Source: Micrococcales bacterium
GTDB lineage: Bacteria > Actinomycetota > Actinomycetes > Actinomycetales > Dermatophilaceae
NCBI GenBank assembly: GCA_021287075.1
Contig: JAJTBD010000021.1
Location: forward strand, 1 to 64,000
Direction of reading: 5' to 3'
DNA: 64,000 nt
The number at the start of each line of letters is the position of its first letter. Position 1 is the stretch's first letter. The notes below the pieces were generated by a model. It saw only the letters and a list, made by a program, of their open reading frames with translations, did no database searches and was not told the origin of the DNA. Positions 44,923-53,915 of this stretch are shown here, piece after piece. The translations under genes were made by a program, and so were the position numbers.

Positions 44923-45555
44923 GTGCGGACCGACCCGGCTGCCACCGCCCGCTGGGTCGAGCGTGGGCTGGTGGCCGCCCACGTCGTGCCCGCGCACGGC
45001 TGGACGGCGGTGCTGCCTGCCGAGACCGGCACCCGGGCCGACCACCCCTATGACGACCCCGCGCTGGCGCTGGCCTCCCACCCTGCCTCCACCCGGATGC
45101 GCCCGGCGCTGGGCTTCTTCGTCCTCCAGGGCCGCGGCGCGGTGACCGTCCAGGACGGGCGCTTCACCCGCGCGACCCAGTGGCTGGTCTGGGAGCCCGG
45201 CGTCGGCCTGGTGCGCCCCGACGGCCTGCGCCGGCCGGCCCCGAGGGCGCTGCTGCACGCCTCCCACGCCCTGGCCCGGGGCGTCGAGGAGGAGGAGCTG
45301 CGCGGCATACTCACCGACCCGCGGGGGAGCGCGCTGGAGTGGCTGCTCGCCGTCATCGACCTGCTCGGCCTGCCCGGCGGCGGATGGCTGAGCGGCGCCG
45401 ACTCGCCCAGGCTCGTCCCGGGTGCCCGGGTCGCGGAGCCGACGCTGGGGGCCGTCGAGCGCTTCCACTCGGTGGTGCGAGAGGATGCAGACGACCGGGC
45501 CATCGCGGCCGAGCAGGCAGACACCAGGCAGAAGGGGAAGAGTCGTGGGCGCTGA
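44923..45555 (+). CDS. Unknown protein within the his operon
   Basis: I do not recognise this 210-residue soluble protein. It is rich in Arg, Ala and Trp-containing segments ([17 protein letters not shown]) and ends in a charged [11 protein letters not shown] 44923 is the first standard start in frame, but the frame is open back to the hisB stop. A CTG at 44866, overlapping that stop as CTGA, would add 19 residues and fit the coupling seen elsewhere in the operon. It overlaps hisH by 11 nt. Its place in the operon suggests a histidine-related or regulatory role, unproven. Confidence 0.8.
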   Translation: MRTDPAATARWVERGLVAAHVVPAHGWTAVLPAETGTRADHPYDDPALALASHPASTRMRPALGFFVLQGRGAVTVQDGRFTRATQWLVWEPGVGLVRPDGLRRPAPRALLHASHALARGVEEEELRGILTDPRGSALEWLLAVIDLLGLPGGGWLSGADSPRLVPGARVAEPTLGAVERFHSVVREDADDRAIAAEQADTRQKGKSRGR

Positions 45556-46189
45556 CGTCGTCGTGCTGGACTACGGCAGCGGCAACGTCCGCTCGGCGGT
45601 CCGCGCGCTCGAGCGGGTCGGTGCCCGCGTCGAGCTGACCGCCGACCGTGCCCGGGCGCTGGGGTGCGACGGGCTGTTTGTGCCCGGTGTCGGCAACTTC
45701 CACGCCTGCATGGCCGGTCTCGCCGCCGCCGAGGGGCCCTATGTGGTCGACCGTCGCCTGTCCGGTGGCCGTCCGGTGCTGGGGGTCTGCGTCGGGATGC
45801 AGGTGATGTTCGAGGGCTCCGACGAGCCCAGCGACGCGCCCCTCGACGGGCTGGGGGAGTGGCCCGGCACGGTCTCGCGGCTGCGCGCCGAGGTCGTGCC
45901 CCACATGGGCTGGTCACAGGTCGAGGCCCCCTCTGGCACAAGGCTTTTCGCGGGCGTCGAGTCCGAGCGATTCTACTTCGTGCACTCGTATGCCGCGCAC
46001 ACCTGGGACCTGCGCGAGCCCGAGGGCAGCTTTGCCGCGGTCGCGCCGCTGGTCACCATGGCCGAGCACGGCGAGCGCTTCGTGGCCGCCGTCGAGAACG
46101 GCCCGCTGTCGGCCACCCAGTTCCACCCGGAGAAGTCCGGCGAGGCAGGCCTGCACCTCCTCGAGAACTGGGTGCGCGGCCTCGGCTGA
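45545..46189 (+). CDS. hisH: Imidazole glycerol phosphate synthase, glutaminase subunit
   Basis: A 214-residue class I glutaminase that supplies ammonia to HisF. The nucleophile Cys lies in [13 protein letters not shown], and the His-Glu pair in [12 protein letters not shown] 45545 has AAGGGGAAGAG upstream and begins inside the preceding gene. Codons for Thr-Arg-Leu at 45937-45946 (ACA AGG CTT) are rare for this genome. HisF, its partner, is not in the window. Confidence 0.95.
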   Translation: MGADVVVLDYGSGNVRSAVRALERVGARVELTADRARALGCDGLFVPGVGNFHACMAGLAAAEGPYVVDRRLSGGRPVLGVCVGMQVMFEGSDEPSDAPLDGLGEWPGTVSRLRAEVVPHMGWSQVEAPSGTRLFAGVESERFYFVHSYAAHTWDLREPEGSFAAVAPLVTMAEHGERFVAAVENGPLSATQFHPEKSGEAGLHLLENWVRGLG

Positions 46190-46249
46190 CCCACCTCCCG
46201 CCCACCCGCCCAACCCGAACACCCCTCAGCCGCAAGGAGATCCACCACC

Positions 46250-46984
46250 ATGTCCGACCCCCGTCTCGAGCTCCTGCCCGCAGTCGACGTGCGCGGGGGC
46301 CGCGCCGTCCAGCTCCAGCAGGGTGTCTCCGGCTCCGGCTGGGAGTTCGGCGACCCGGTCGAGGCGGCGCTCGCCTGGCAGGAGCAGGGCGCCGAGTGGA
46401 TCCACCTCGTCGACCTCGACGCGGCGTTCGGGGAGGGCCACAACCGAGAGCTGCTTGCCCAGATCGTCGAGCGGCTCGACATCGACGTTGAGATGAGCGG
46501 CGGGATGCGCGACACCGAGAGCTTGGAGGCGGCGCTGGCCACCGGCTGCCGGCGGGTCAACATCGGCACGGCCGCGCTGGAGCACCCGGAGTGGACCCGC
46601 CAGGTCATCGCCGAGCACGGCGACCGCGTGGCGATCGGCCTCGACGTGCGCGGCACGACCCTCGCCGCCCGGGGCTGGACCCGCGAGGGCGGCGACCTGT
46701 GGGAGACCCTCGAGCGCCTCGACTCCGAGGGCTGCGCCCGCTATGTCGTGACCGACGTCGCCAAGGACGGCATGCTCCAGGGCCCCAACCTCCAGCTGCT
46801 GCGCGATGTCTGCGCCCGCACCGACCGCCCCGTCGTCGCGTCGGGCGGCGTCTCGACGCTCGCAGACATCGAGGCCATCCGCGGACTCGTGGGCGAGGGC
46901 GTCGAGGCGGCCATCGTCGGGTCCGCGCTCTACAAGGGCGCCTTCACCCTGCCCGAGGCGCTCGACACCGCCGGTCGCCCCTGA
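46250..46984 (+). CDS. priA: Phosphoribosyl isomerase A (HisA/PriA)
   Basis: A 244-residue TIM-barrel isomerase. In actinobacteria without a separate TrpF this enzyme isomerises both ProFAR (histidine) and PRA (tryptophan). The two half-barrel aspartates lie in [13 protein letters not shown] (near residue 11) and in [14 protein letters not shown]; the [12 protein letters not shown] loop binds phosphate. AAGGAG lies 11 nt before ATG 46250. Dual activity is inferred from the family. It is the only his gene here with a sizeable upstream gap (60 nt). Confidence 0.92.
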   Translation: MSDPRLELLPAVDVRGGRAVQLQQGVSGSGWEFGDPVEAALAWQEQGAEWIHLVDLDAAFGEGHNRELLAQIVERLDIDVEMSGGMRDTESLEAALATGCRRVNIGTAALEHPEWTRQVIAEHGDRVAIGLDVRGTTLAARGWTREGGDLWETLERLDSEGCARYVVTDVAKDGMLQGPNLQLLRDVCARTDRPVVASGGVSTLADIEAIRGLVGEGVEAAIVGSALYKGAFTLPEALDTAGRP

Positions 46985-47760
46985 TGCCCGTCCACGACCC
47001 CCACGCCGGGCTGCCGCACACCGCCGCCGACGACGAGGCGGCCGACTCCGTCGGCATCCCGTGGGGCGGGCGCACCCTCTCCGGCACCGGTTTCGACGAC
47101 GACCAGGGCCAGGCCGACGGTGCGCTGGCCGCCGCGATGGCCGACCGCTCCGACGAGCAGCACCTGCTCGACACCCTCGCGCACAGCCGCCTGCTCGTGC
47201 CGGTCGTGGCCGAGCCGGTCGAGGTCCAGCAGACCGAGGGCGGCCTGCACGCCGACAAGCAGGTCGACATGGCCGCCGTCACCCTCGTGGCCCCCGATGG
47301 GCGCAGGGCGCTGCCGGCCTTCACCAGCCTCGAGTCGCTCGCCCGCTGGGACCCGCAGGCGCGGCCGGTGCCGGTCACGGCATACCGCGCCGCCCAGGCC
47401 GCCGTGAGCGAGGGGTGCCAGACGATCGTCGTCGACCTCGCCGACGAGCAGCCCTGGGAGCTGCGCCCGAGCATGGTCTGGGCGCTCGCGCAGGAGACCC
47501 GCTGGCTGCCTGCGCATGAGGACCCCTTCGTGGCCGAGGGCGTGGCCAAGGCGGTGGCCGAGGAGTCGGCCGTCCGCGGCCACGACGTCAGCGCCGGGCC
47601 CCAGCCCGGGGTGCTCGCCGTGCGGCTCGGTCTGGCGCCTGGGCTCGACGCCGAGGAGGTGCAGTCGCTGGTCACGCGGGTGGGGGAGCGGATCGCCACC
47701 GACGGCGAGCTGCGCGCCCGCATCGACGGGCTCGCCTTCGCGGTGCGACCGGCCGACTGA
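46984..47760 (+). CDS. SseB-family protein
   Basis: A 258-residue soluble protein whose central part (about 55-150) matches the SseB N-terminal domain of unknown function (LAHSRLLVPVV and ALPAFTSLESLARW). The N-terminal 40 residues are acidic and low-complexity. The start overlaps the priA stop by one base (TGATG). SseB genes downstream of priA are a recurrent actinobacterial arrangement; a histidine-related role has not been shown. Confidence 0.88.
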   Translation: MPVHDPHAGLPHTAADDEAADSVGIPWGGRTLSGTGFDDDQGQADGALAAAMADRSDEQHLLDTLAHSRLLVPVVAEPVEVQQTEGGLHADKQVDMAAVTLVAPDGRRALPAFTSLESLARWDPQARPVPVTAYRAAQAAVSEGCQTIVVDLADEQPWELRPSMVWALAQETRWLPAHEDPFVAEGVAKAVAEESAVRGHDVSAGPQPGVLAVRLGLAPGLDAEEVQSLVTRVGERIATDGELRARIDGLAFAVRPAD

Positions 47761-47791
47761 GGACCCGCCCCCCGCTGCCGAGCTCCTGTCC

Positions 47792-47837
47792 AGAGTGGTC
47801 GTGATGCCGCCCTCCGCGGCGCTGCCGTGACCACTCT
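47792..47837 (+). terminator. Terminator of the his operon
   Basis: A 9-bp outer stem (AGAGTGGTC at 47792-47800, GACCACTCT at 47829-47837) encloses an inner 5-bp stem GCCGC/GCGGC (47806-47810, 47816-47820). It starts 32 nt after the sseB stop. Confidence 0.65.
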
Positions 47838-47891
47838 CGGGCGCTGAAACCGACTTGCCCGCCGCGGCCGACGTGCCGGACCCTTGGTCCC

Positions 47892-49151
47892 GTGCAGCTG
47901 TCCGCCTACCGCTCCTCCCTCCGCATCCCCCAGCTCCGGCTCGCCCTGATCCTCGGGGTGATGATCCGCACCCCGGTGGCGGCCAGCTTCATCATCCTGA
48001 CGCTGCACGTCGTCGGGGATCTCGGCAAGACCTATGGCGAGGCAGGGGTGCTCAGCGCCGTCGCCACCGTGTGCGTCGCGATCGCCGGCCCCTGGCGCGG
48101 CCGACTGCTCGACCGTCTCGGGCTGCGCCGCGCCGTCACGCCGTCGATCATCGTGCTGATCGCCTGCTGGTCGGTCGCGCCCTTCGTCGGCTACTGGCCG
48201 CTCATGGGCCTGGGCGCGCTGGCCAGTCTCTTCGTGGTCCCGGTCTTCTCGATCGTGCGGCAGATGATCCTGGCCGCCGTCCCCGCGGAGGGGCGGCGCA
48301 CGGCGCTCTCGCTCGACTCGATGGCGACCGAGATCTCGTTCATGGTCGGGCCGGCCTTCGGCGTGTGGGCCTGCACGAAGTGGGACACCAGCTGGGTGCT
48401 CTTCAGCGTGCAGATGGCGGTCGCCTTCGGCTGCATCGTGATGTGGCTGCTCAACCCGAGCCTGGTCTCCGAGAAGTCGGCCGACTCCGCGCCCGTGGCG
48501 CGCAGGGAGTGGATGGGCGTCGCCGCCGTCGCGATCCTCGCGGCCACGGCCGCCTCGACCGTGGTGCTCGCCGGCAGTGACGTCTCGGTCGTCGCGGCCA
48601 TGCGCACCATCGGGCGCGAGGGCGCGGTCGGCCCGATCATGATGGTCTGGGCCGCGGGCTCGCTCATCGGCGGCTTCCTCTATGGCCTGCTGCGGCGCCC
48701 GATCCGCAGCTACTGGATCCTCGGCATGCTCGCCGTCGCGACGATGCCCGCCGCCTTCGCACCCGGGCCGATGTCGCTCGGTGCGCTGATGTTCGTCGCG
48801 GGCCTGCTCTGTGCCCCCACGCTCACCGCGACGACCGAGGCCCTGACCGAGGTCGTCCCCGAGCGGGCGAGGGGAGAGGCGATGGGCTGGCACGGCTCGG
48901 CCATCAACGCCGGCTCCGCCCTCGGCGCCCCACTGGCGGGCTTCGCCATCGACCACATCTCGCCCGGCGCGGGCTTCCTGGCCGTGGCCGCGCTCGGCCT
49001 GGCCGTCGCCGCCCTGGGCTCGACCGCCCAGTCGGTGCGCCGGCGTCGCGCCCGGGTGGCGCGGGCGCGGCCTGACGCCTCCGCGGCATGCCGAGACGGC
49101 GACGCCGTGGGCCGCGATTTGGCCGGTCGGACCGCTGGCCGCTACCCTTGA
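47892..49151 (+). CDS. MFS transporter
   Basis: A 419-residue major facilitator with about 12 hydrophobic segments and a cytoplasmic loop near residues 190-210. A GPWRGRLLDRLGLRRA stretch after helix 2 is the usual MFS loop signature. The tail (about 375-419) is basic and disordered. The substrate is unknown; efflux members of this group are common. GTG 47892 has no obvious ribosome-binding site. A possible infC promoter lies in its 3' end. Confidence 0.85.
   Translation: MQLSAYRSSLRIPQLRLALILGVMIRTPVAASFIILTLHVVGDLGKTYGEAGVLSAVATVCVAIAGPWRGRLLDRLGLRRAVTPSIIVLIACWSVAPFVGYWPLMGLGALASLFVVPVFSIVRQMILAAVPAEGRRTALSLDSMATEISFMVGPAFGVWACTKWDTSWVLFSVQMAVAFGCIVMWLLNPSLVSEKSADSAPVARREWMGVAAVAILAATAASTVVLAGSDVSVVAAMRTIGREGAVGPIMMVWAAGSLIGGFLYGLLRRPIRSYWILGMLAVATMPAAFAPGPMSLGALMFVAGLLCAPTLTATTEALTEVVPERARGEAMGWHGSAINAGSALGAPLAGFAIDHISPGAGFLAVAALGLAVAALGSTAQSVRRRRARVARARPDASAACRDGDAVGRDLAGRTAGRYP
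49119..49148 (+). promoter_or_regulatory. Candidate infC promoter
   Basis: TTGGCC (49119-49124), an 18-nt spacer and TACCCT (49143-49148) lie inside the end of the MFS gene. This would give an infC leader of about 230 nt. Confidence 0.35.
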
Positions 49152-49386
49152 TTGCTGACCGTCCGGGCACCTCGGTGACCGGCATGCAAGAGAAGCCCTG
49201 CTTCCACCCGAGCCGCCGCCAAGGCAGCCGGGTCCACGGTCGCCGATCACGGCATAGCGCATGCCGCGGCCTCGCGCCGCGCCTGCCCGCCGCCCGGTCG
49301 GCGTTCTTGGGCTTCTCGCGCACCGTCTGCGAGGAGCCCTTTCTCGTTGGTGGCGGTCTCACGTCAGACCTTCGAAGGAGAAGCAC
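49152..49386 (+). promoter_or_regulatory. infC-rpmI-rplT leader
   Basis: The 235 bases between the MFS stop and infC contain no gene. A GGTCT/AGACC hairpin (49355-49359, 49366-49370) lies just before AAGGAG (49375-49380). IF3/L20 operons are often autoregulated through their leaders; no known class could be matched by eye. Confidence 0.35.
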
Positions 49387-50049
49387 ATCAGCGAGCCCCG
49401 CATCAACGACCGCATCCGGGTGCCGGAAGTGCGGTTGGTTGGCCCCAACGGCGAGCAGGTCGGCATCGTCCGCGTCGAGGATGCCCTGCGTCTGGCTGCC
49501 GAGGCCGACCTCGACCTGGTCGAGGTGGCTCCGATGGCCAAGCCTCCCGTCGCCAAGCTCATGGACTTCGGCAAGTACAAGTACGAAGCCGCCATGAAGG
49601 CCCGGGAAGCACGCAAGAACCAGATCAACACGGTCATCAAGGAGATCAAGCTCCGCCCCAAGATCGACCCGCACGACTACGGCACCAAGAAGGGCCACGT
49701 CGAGCGCTTCCTCAAGGGCGGCGACAAGGTCAAGGTGACGATCATGTTCCGCGGTCGCGAGCAGTCGCGTCCCGAGCTGGGCTACCGCCTCCTCCAGCGT
49801 CTGGCCGAGGACGTCATCGAGCTGGGCACCGTCGAGTCGGCGCCCAAGCAGGACGGCCGCAACATGGTCATGGTGCTGGCACCGACTCGCCGCAAGGCCG
49901 ACGCCAAGGCCGAGCAGCGCCGCCAGCGCGACGCGGCCAGGACCGACAGCGACGAGCTGGCCGACGAGCCGGCCACCGACGAGGTCGAGCAGACCGTCGA
50001 GCCGGCCCAGTCCCAGCCCGAGGCCGAGCAGGCCCCCGAGCAGGCCTGA
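49387..50049 (+). CDS. infC: Translation initiation factor IF-3
   Basis: A 220-residue IF-3, which binds the 30S subunit and checks initiation codons. The start is an ATC codon at 49387, 6 nt after AAGGAG, beginning [20 protein letters not shown], the conserved IF-3 N-terminus; there is no ATG or GTG nearby that would give this. Rare start codons underlie IF-3 autoregulation in E. coli (AUU). A C-terminal Glu/Ala/Pro/Gln extension of about 45 residues exceeds the usual length. rpmI and rplT follow. Confidence 0.95.
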   Translation: MSEPRINDRIRVPEVRLVGPNGEQVGIVRVEDALRLAAEADLDLVEVAPMAKPPVAKLMDFGKYKYEAAMKAREARKNQINTVIKEIKLRPKIDPHDYGTKKGHVERFLKGGDKVKVTIMFRGREQSRPELGYRLLQRLAEDVIELGTVESAPKQDGRNMVMVLAPTRRKADAKAEQRRQRDAARTDSDELADEPATDEVEQTVEPAQSQPEAEQAPEQA

Positions 50050-50122
50050 GCAGGCCCACACACTTCCCGACACGCCCGAGGGCGGCGCACGCCGCCCACC
50101 ACCATGTAAGGAGATCGGCCCC

Positions 50123-50317
50123 ATGCCGAAGAACAAGACCCACTCTGGCGCCAAGAAGCGCTTCCGGATCACCGGCAAGGGCAAGGTCATGCGCGAGCAG
50201 GCTGGCGGCCGCCACCTGCTGGAGCACAAGTCGTCGCGCTACACGCGCTCGATCGCGGGTGACGTCGAGCTGTCCAAGCCCGACGCCAAGAAGGTCAAGA
50301 AGCTCCTGGGCAAGTAA
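50123..50317 (+). CDS. rpmI: 50S ribosomal protein L35
   Basis: A 64-residue basic protein starting MPKNKTHSGAKKRFRITG, normal for L35. AAGGAG lies 10 nt before the ATG. It is the middle gene of infC-rpmI-rplT. Confidence 0.97.
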   Translation: MPKNKTHSGAKKRFRITGKGKVMREQAGGRHLLEHKSSRYTRSIAGDVELSKPDAKKVKKLLGK

Positions 50318-50396
50318 GCCCGCACCCACCGAAAGCCCAGCCTGACCGGACCCAACGCAGCGCCCGGTCCGCCAGAAACCAGCAAGGAGAACTCAC

Positions 50397-50777
50397 GTGG
50401 CACGCGTGAAGCGGGCGGTCAACGCCCAGAAGAAGCGCCGGGTTACCCTCGAGCGCGCCAGCGGCTACCGCGGTCAGCGGTCCCGTCTCTACCGCAAGGC
50501 CAAGGAGCAGGTCACCCACTCCCTCGGCTACTCCTACCGCGACCGCCGCGCCAAGAAGGGCGACTTCCGTCGCCTGTGGATCCAGCGGATCAACGCCGCG
50601 GCCCGCGCCAACGGCATGACCTACAACCGCTTCATCCAGGGCCTCAAGGCCGCCGATGTCGAGGTCGACCGCCGCATGCTGGCCGAGATGGCCGTCAACG
50701 ACGAGGCCGCGTTCACCGCGCTCGTCGAGATCGCCAAGGCCAACGTGCCGGCGCAGGCCGAGAAGGCCTCCGCCTGA
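50397..50777 (+). CDS. rplT: 50S ribosomal protein L20
   Basis: A 126-residue protein that binds 23S rRNA early in assembly ([15 protein letters not shown] start, [16 protein letters not shown] basic helix). GTG 50397 follows AAGGAG by 8 nt. In several bacteria L20 represses its own operon; the 79-nt gap from rpmI and the infC leader are where such control would act. Confidence 0.97.
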   Translation: MARVKRAVNAQKKRRVTLERASGYRGQRSRLYRKAKEQVTHSLGYSYRDRRAKKGDFRRLWIQRINAAARANGMTYNRFIQGLKAADVEVDRRMLAEMAVNDEAAFTALVEIAKANVPAQAEKASA

Positions 50778-50821
50778 GCGAGCATCGCACCGAGCACCAC
50801 ACCGAGCGCCGGACGAGCCCC

Positions 50822-51613
50822 ATGCTGACCAATCCCCGATCCGATCGGGTCAAGGCAGTGCGGGGTCTCGCCCGGCGCTCGGCGCGTGAGCGCTCCGGCC
50901 GTTTCCTCGTCGAGGGCCCGCAGGGCGTGCGCGAGGCGGTGCGGCACGCGCCGGCAGACGTTGTCGACATCTATGTCACCTCGGACGCCGCGGCCAGATA
51001 CCCCGAGATCGTCGAGCCCGCGCGAACGGCCGGGCTCTTCGTCCACGAGGTCAGCGACGAGGTCCTGGCGGCGATGGGCGACAGCCAGCACCCCCAGGGC
51101 GTCCTTGCGGTATGCCGTGTGCCCGCCCCCGAGCTGCCCGCTCTGCTCGAGCGCGACCTGCGCCTGGTCCTGGTGCTCACCAATGTGCGCGACCCCGGCA
51201 ATGCCGGCACCGCCATCCGGGGTGCCGACGCCGCGGGCGCTGATCTCGTCGTGCTCGCGGGGGACTGCGTCGACCCACTCAGCCCCAAGGTCGTCCGCTC
51301 CACTGCGGGCTCGACCTTCCATGTGCCGGTCGTGGCCGGGCTGTCGATCGAGGACGCCCTGACTGCCTTGCGCGACAAGGGGATCCGTCTCCTGGCAGCC
51401 GACGGCGTCGGCACGGTGCTGCTGCCCGACGCCGACCTGGTGCCCGCCCACGCCTGGGTGATGGGCAACGAGGCCTGGGGGCTCGAGCCCGAGATCCGCG
51501 AGCTGTGCGACGAGGTGGTGCGGGTGCCCATCCATGGGCTCGCCGAGTCGCTCAACCTGGCGATGGCGTCCACGGTCTGTCTCTACGCGTCGGCCGCGGC
51601 ACAGAGGCGCTAG
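50822..51613 (+). CDS. TrmH/SpoU-family RNA 2'-O-methyltransferase
   Basis: A 263-residue SPOUT methyltransferase. The N-terminal part (1-95) is an L30-like substrate-binding domain (RFLVEGPQGVREAV). The knot motifs follow: VLVLTNVRDPGNAGTAIRGADAAGAD, AWVMGNEAWGLEPEI and VPIHGLAESLNLAMAST. It methylates rRNA or tRNA ribose with SAM; the exact nucleotide is unclear. ATG 50822 is preferred over the longer frame overlapping rplT. The rplT-trmH-pheS-pheT order is conserved. Confidence 0.92.
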   Translation: MLTNPRSDRVKAVRGLARRSARERSGRFLVEGPQGVREAVRHAPADVVDIYVTSDAAARYPEIVEPARTAGLFVHEVSDEVLAAMGDSQHPQGVLAVCRVPAPELPALLERDLRLVLVLTNVRDPGNAGTAIRGADAAGADLVVLAGDCVDPLSPKVVRSTAGSTFHVPVVAGLSIEDALTALRDKGIRLLAADGVGTVLLPDADLVPAHAWVMGNEAWGLEPEIRELCDEVVRVPIHGLAESLNLAMASTVCLYASAAAQRR

Positions 51614-51616
51614 GTT
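51611..51616 (+). promoter_or_regulatory. -10 box (TAGGTT) of the PAS kinase gene
   Basis: TAGGTT overlaps the trmH-family stop codon and lies 7 nt before ATG 51624, with no ribosome-binding site. Confidence 0.4.
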
Positions 51617-51623
51617 CGCACCC

Positions 51624-52733
51624 ATGGCCACCCCGCTCGATCTGGACCTCGCGACCGAGGCCTCCGAGGTCGTGCCGGACGGGCTGGTCGCCTTCGGGCC
51701 CGACTGGGTGGTGCTCTATGCCAACGCAGCCGCGGCCCGGATCACGGGTGTGCCGGTGACGGCGCTGCTGGGCCACGACGTCCGCGAGGCCCTGCCGCTG
51801 CTGACGAGGGACGGGTCGCTGTGGTGGGACATCGCCCGCCCGCTGGAGAGCCTGCACATCACGACCGGCCACCGCGAGCGGCTGCTGATGCTCCCGGGTG
51901 GCCGGGAGGTGCTGCTGACCGCCAAATACCTGCGCAGGCAGCGCCGTGGCCCGGTCGAGCGGGTCGTGCTGGCCCTGCGTGATGCCGAGACCCGTCGCCG
52001 CGCCGACCGCGACCATGCGGCGCTGATCTCCACTGTCGCCCACGAGCTGCGCTCGCCGCTGACCAGCGTCAAGGGCTTCTCCTCGACCCTGCTGCGGCGC
52101 TGGGACCGCTTCACCGACGAGCAGAAGCGCCTCATGGTCGAGACCATCGAGGCCGACGCCGACCGGCTGACCCGCCTGATCACCGAGCTGCTCGACGTCT
52201 CACGGATCGACTCCGGCCGCCTGAGCATCTATCGCCAGCCGCTCGAGCTGGCCGATGTGATCCGCCGACATGTCGACGCGCAGGTCGCCTGTGGCATCCC
52301 CGAGGACCGCTTCCGGGTCCAGATCGAGCCAGGTATGCCGCCCCTGTGGGCCGACGCCGACCGTTTCGACCAGATCCTGGCCAACCTGATCGAGAACGCC
52401 CTGACCCACGGCCGGGGCCTGGTGACGGTGGCCGTCGACCGGCTCCACCCCGAGCCCACCGGGGTGTGGCACCCGGACGGCACCCAGTGCCACGGGGTGC
52501 GCATCGTGGTGACCGACGAGGGCCCGGGCATCGCGCCGGCCGACCGGGCGCTCGTCTTCAGCCGCTTCTGGCAGGGGAGCGAGCACGGGTCCACCGGGCT
52601 GGGTCTCTATATCGTCAAGGGCCTGGTGGAGGCCCACGGCGGCACGGTGCGGATCGGCGAGGCCCCCGGCGGCGGCGCCCAGTTCACCGTCGCGCTGTCC
52701 TGCTCGCCCGGCGGCGAGCACGGGTCGCACTGA
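51624..52733 (+). CDS. Cytosolic PAS histidine kinase (orphan)
   Basis: A 369-residue sensor kinase without membrane segments. A PAS-like domain (about 15-110, VVLYANAAAARITGVPVTALLGHDVREALP) is followed by a HisKA domain with phospho-acceptor His in ISTVAHELRSPLTSVKGFSS and an HATPase domain with NLIENALTHG, DEGPGIAP and GSTGLGLYIVKGLVEAHGG. No response regulator is adjacent, so its partner is elsewhere. It presumably senses an internal redox or ligand signal through PAS; this is not readable here. Confidence 0.92.
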   Translation: MATPLDLDLATEASEVVPDGLVAFGPDWVVLYANAAAARITGVPVTALLGHDVREALPLLTRDGSLWWDIARPLESLHITTGHRERLLMLPGGREVLLTAKYLRRQRRGPVERVVLALRDAETRRRADRDHAALISTVAHELRSPLTSVKGFSSTLLRRWDRFTDEQKRLMVETIEADADRLTRLITELLDVSRIDSGRLSIYRQPLELADVIRRHVDAQVACGIPEDRFRVQIEPGMPPLWADADRFDQILANLIENALTHGRGLVTVAVDRLHPEPTGVWHPDGTQCHGVRIVVTDEGPGIAPADRALVFSRFWQGSEHGSTGLGLYIVKGLVEAHGGTVRIGEAPGGGAQFTVALSCSPGGEHGSH

Positions 52734-52806
52734 CGCGGGGAGACGCCGGCGAGCACGCGGCATACCGCTGCGCAAAACCCCGATGAGGAGGGGAGCGCGG
52801 TCACCG

Positions 52807-52812
52807 TAGACT
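52807..52812 (+). promoter_or_regulatory. -10 box (TAGACT) of pheST
   Basis: TAGACT ends 8 nt before GTG 52821, and no ribosome-binding site is present. The identical hexamer precedes rnpB, map and fasR. Confidence 0.5.
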
Positions 52813-52820
52813 TGGCGACT

Positions 52821-53914
<1,094 letters not shown>

Positions 53915-53915
<1 letters not shown>

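Noticed and set aside
49261..49386. N-terminal extension of infC to position 49261
   Set aside because: The added 42 residues are Arg/Pro-rich with no IF-3 similarity, and AAGGAG sits directly before the ATC at 49387.
46189..49387. Expected hisF after priA
   Set aside because: The region holds priA, an SseB gene and an MFS gene only; hisF must be elsewhere.
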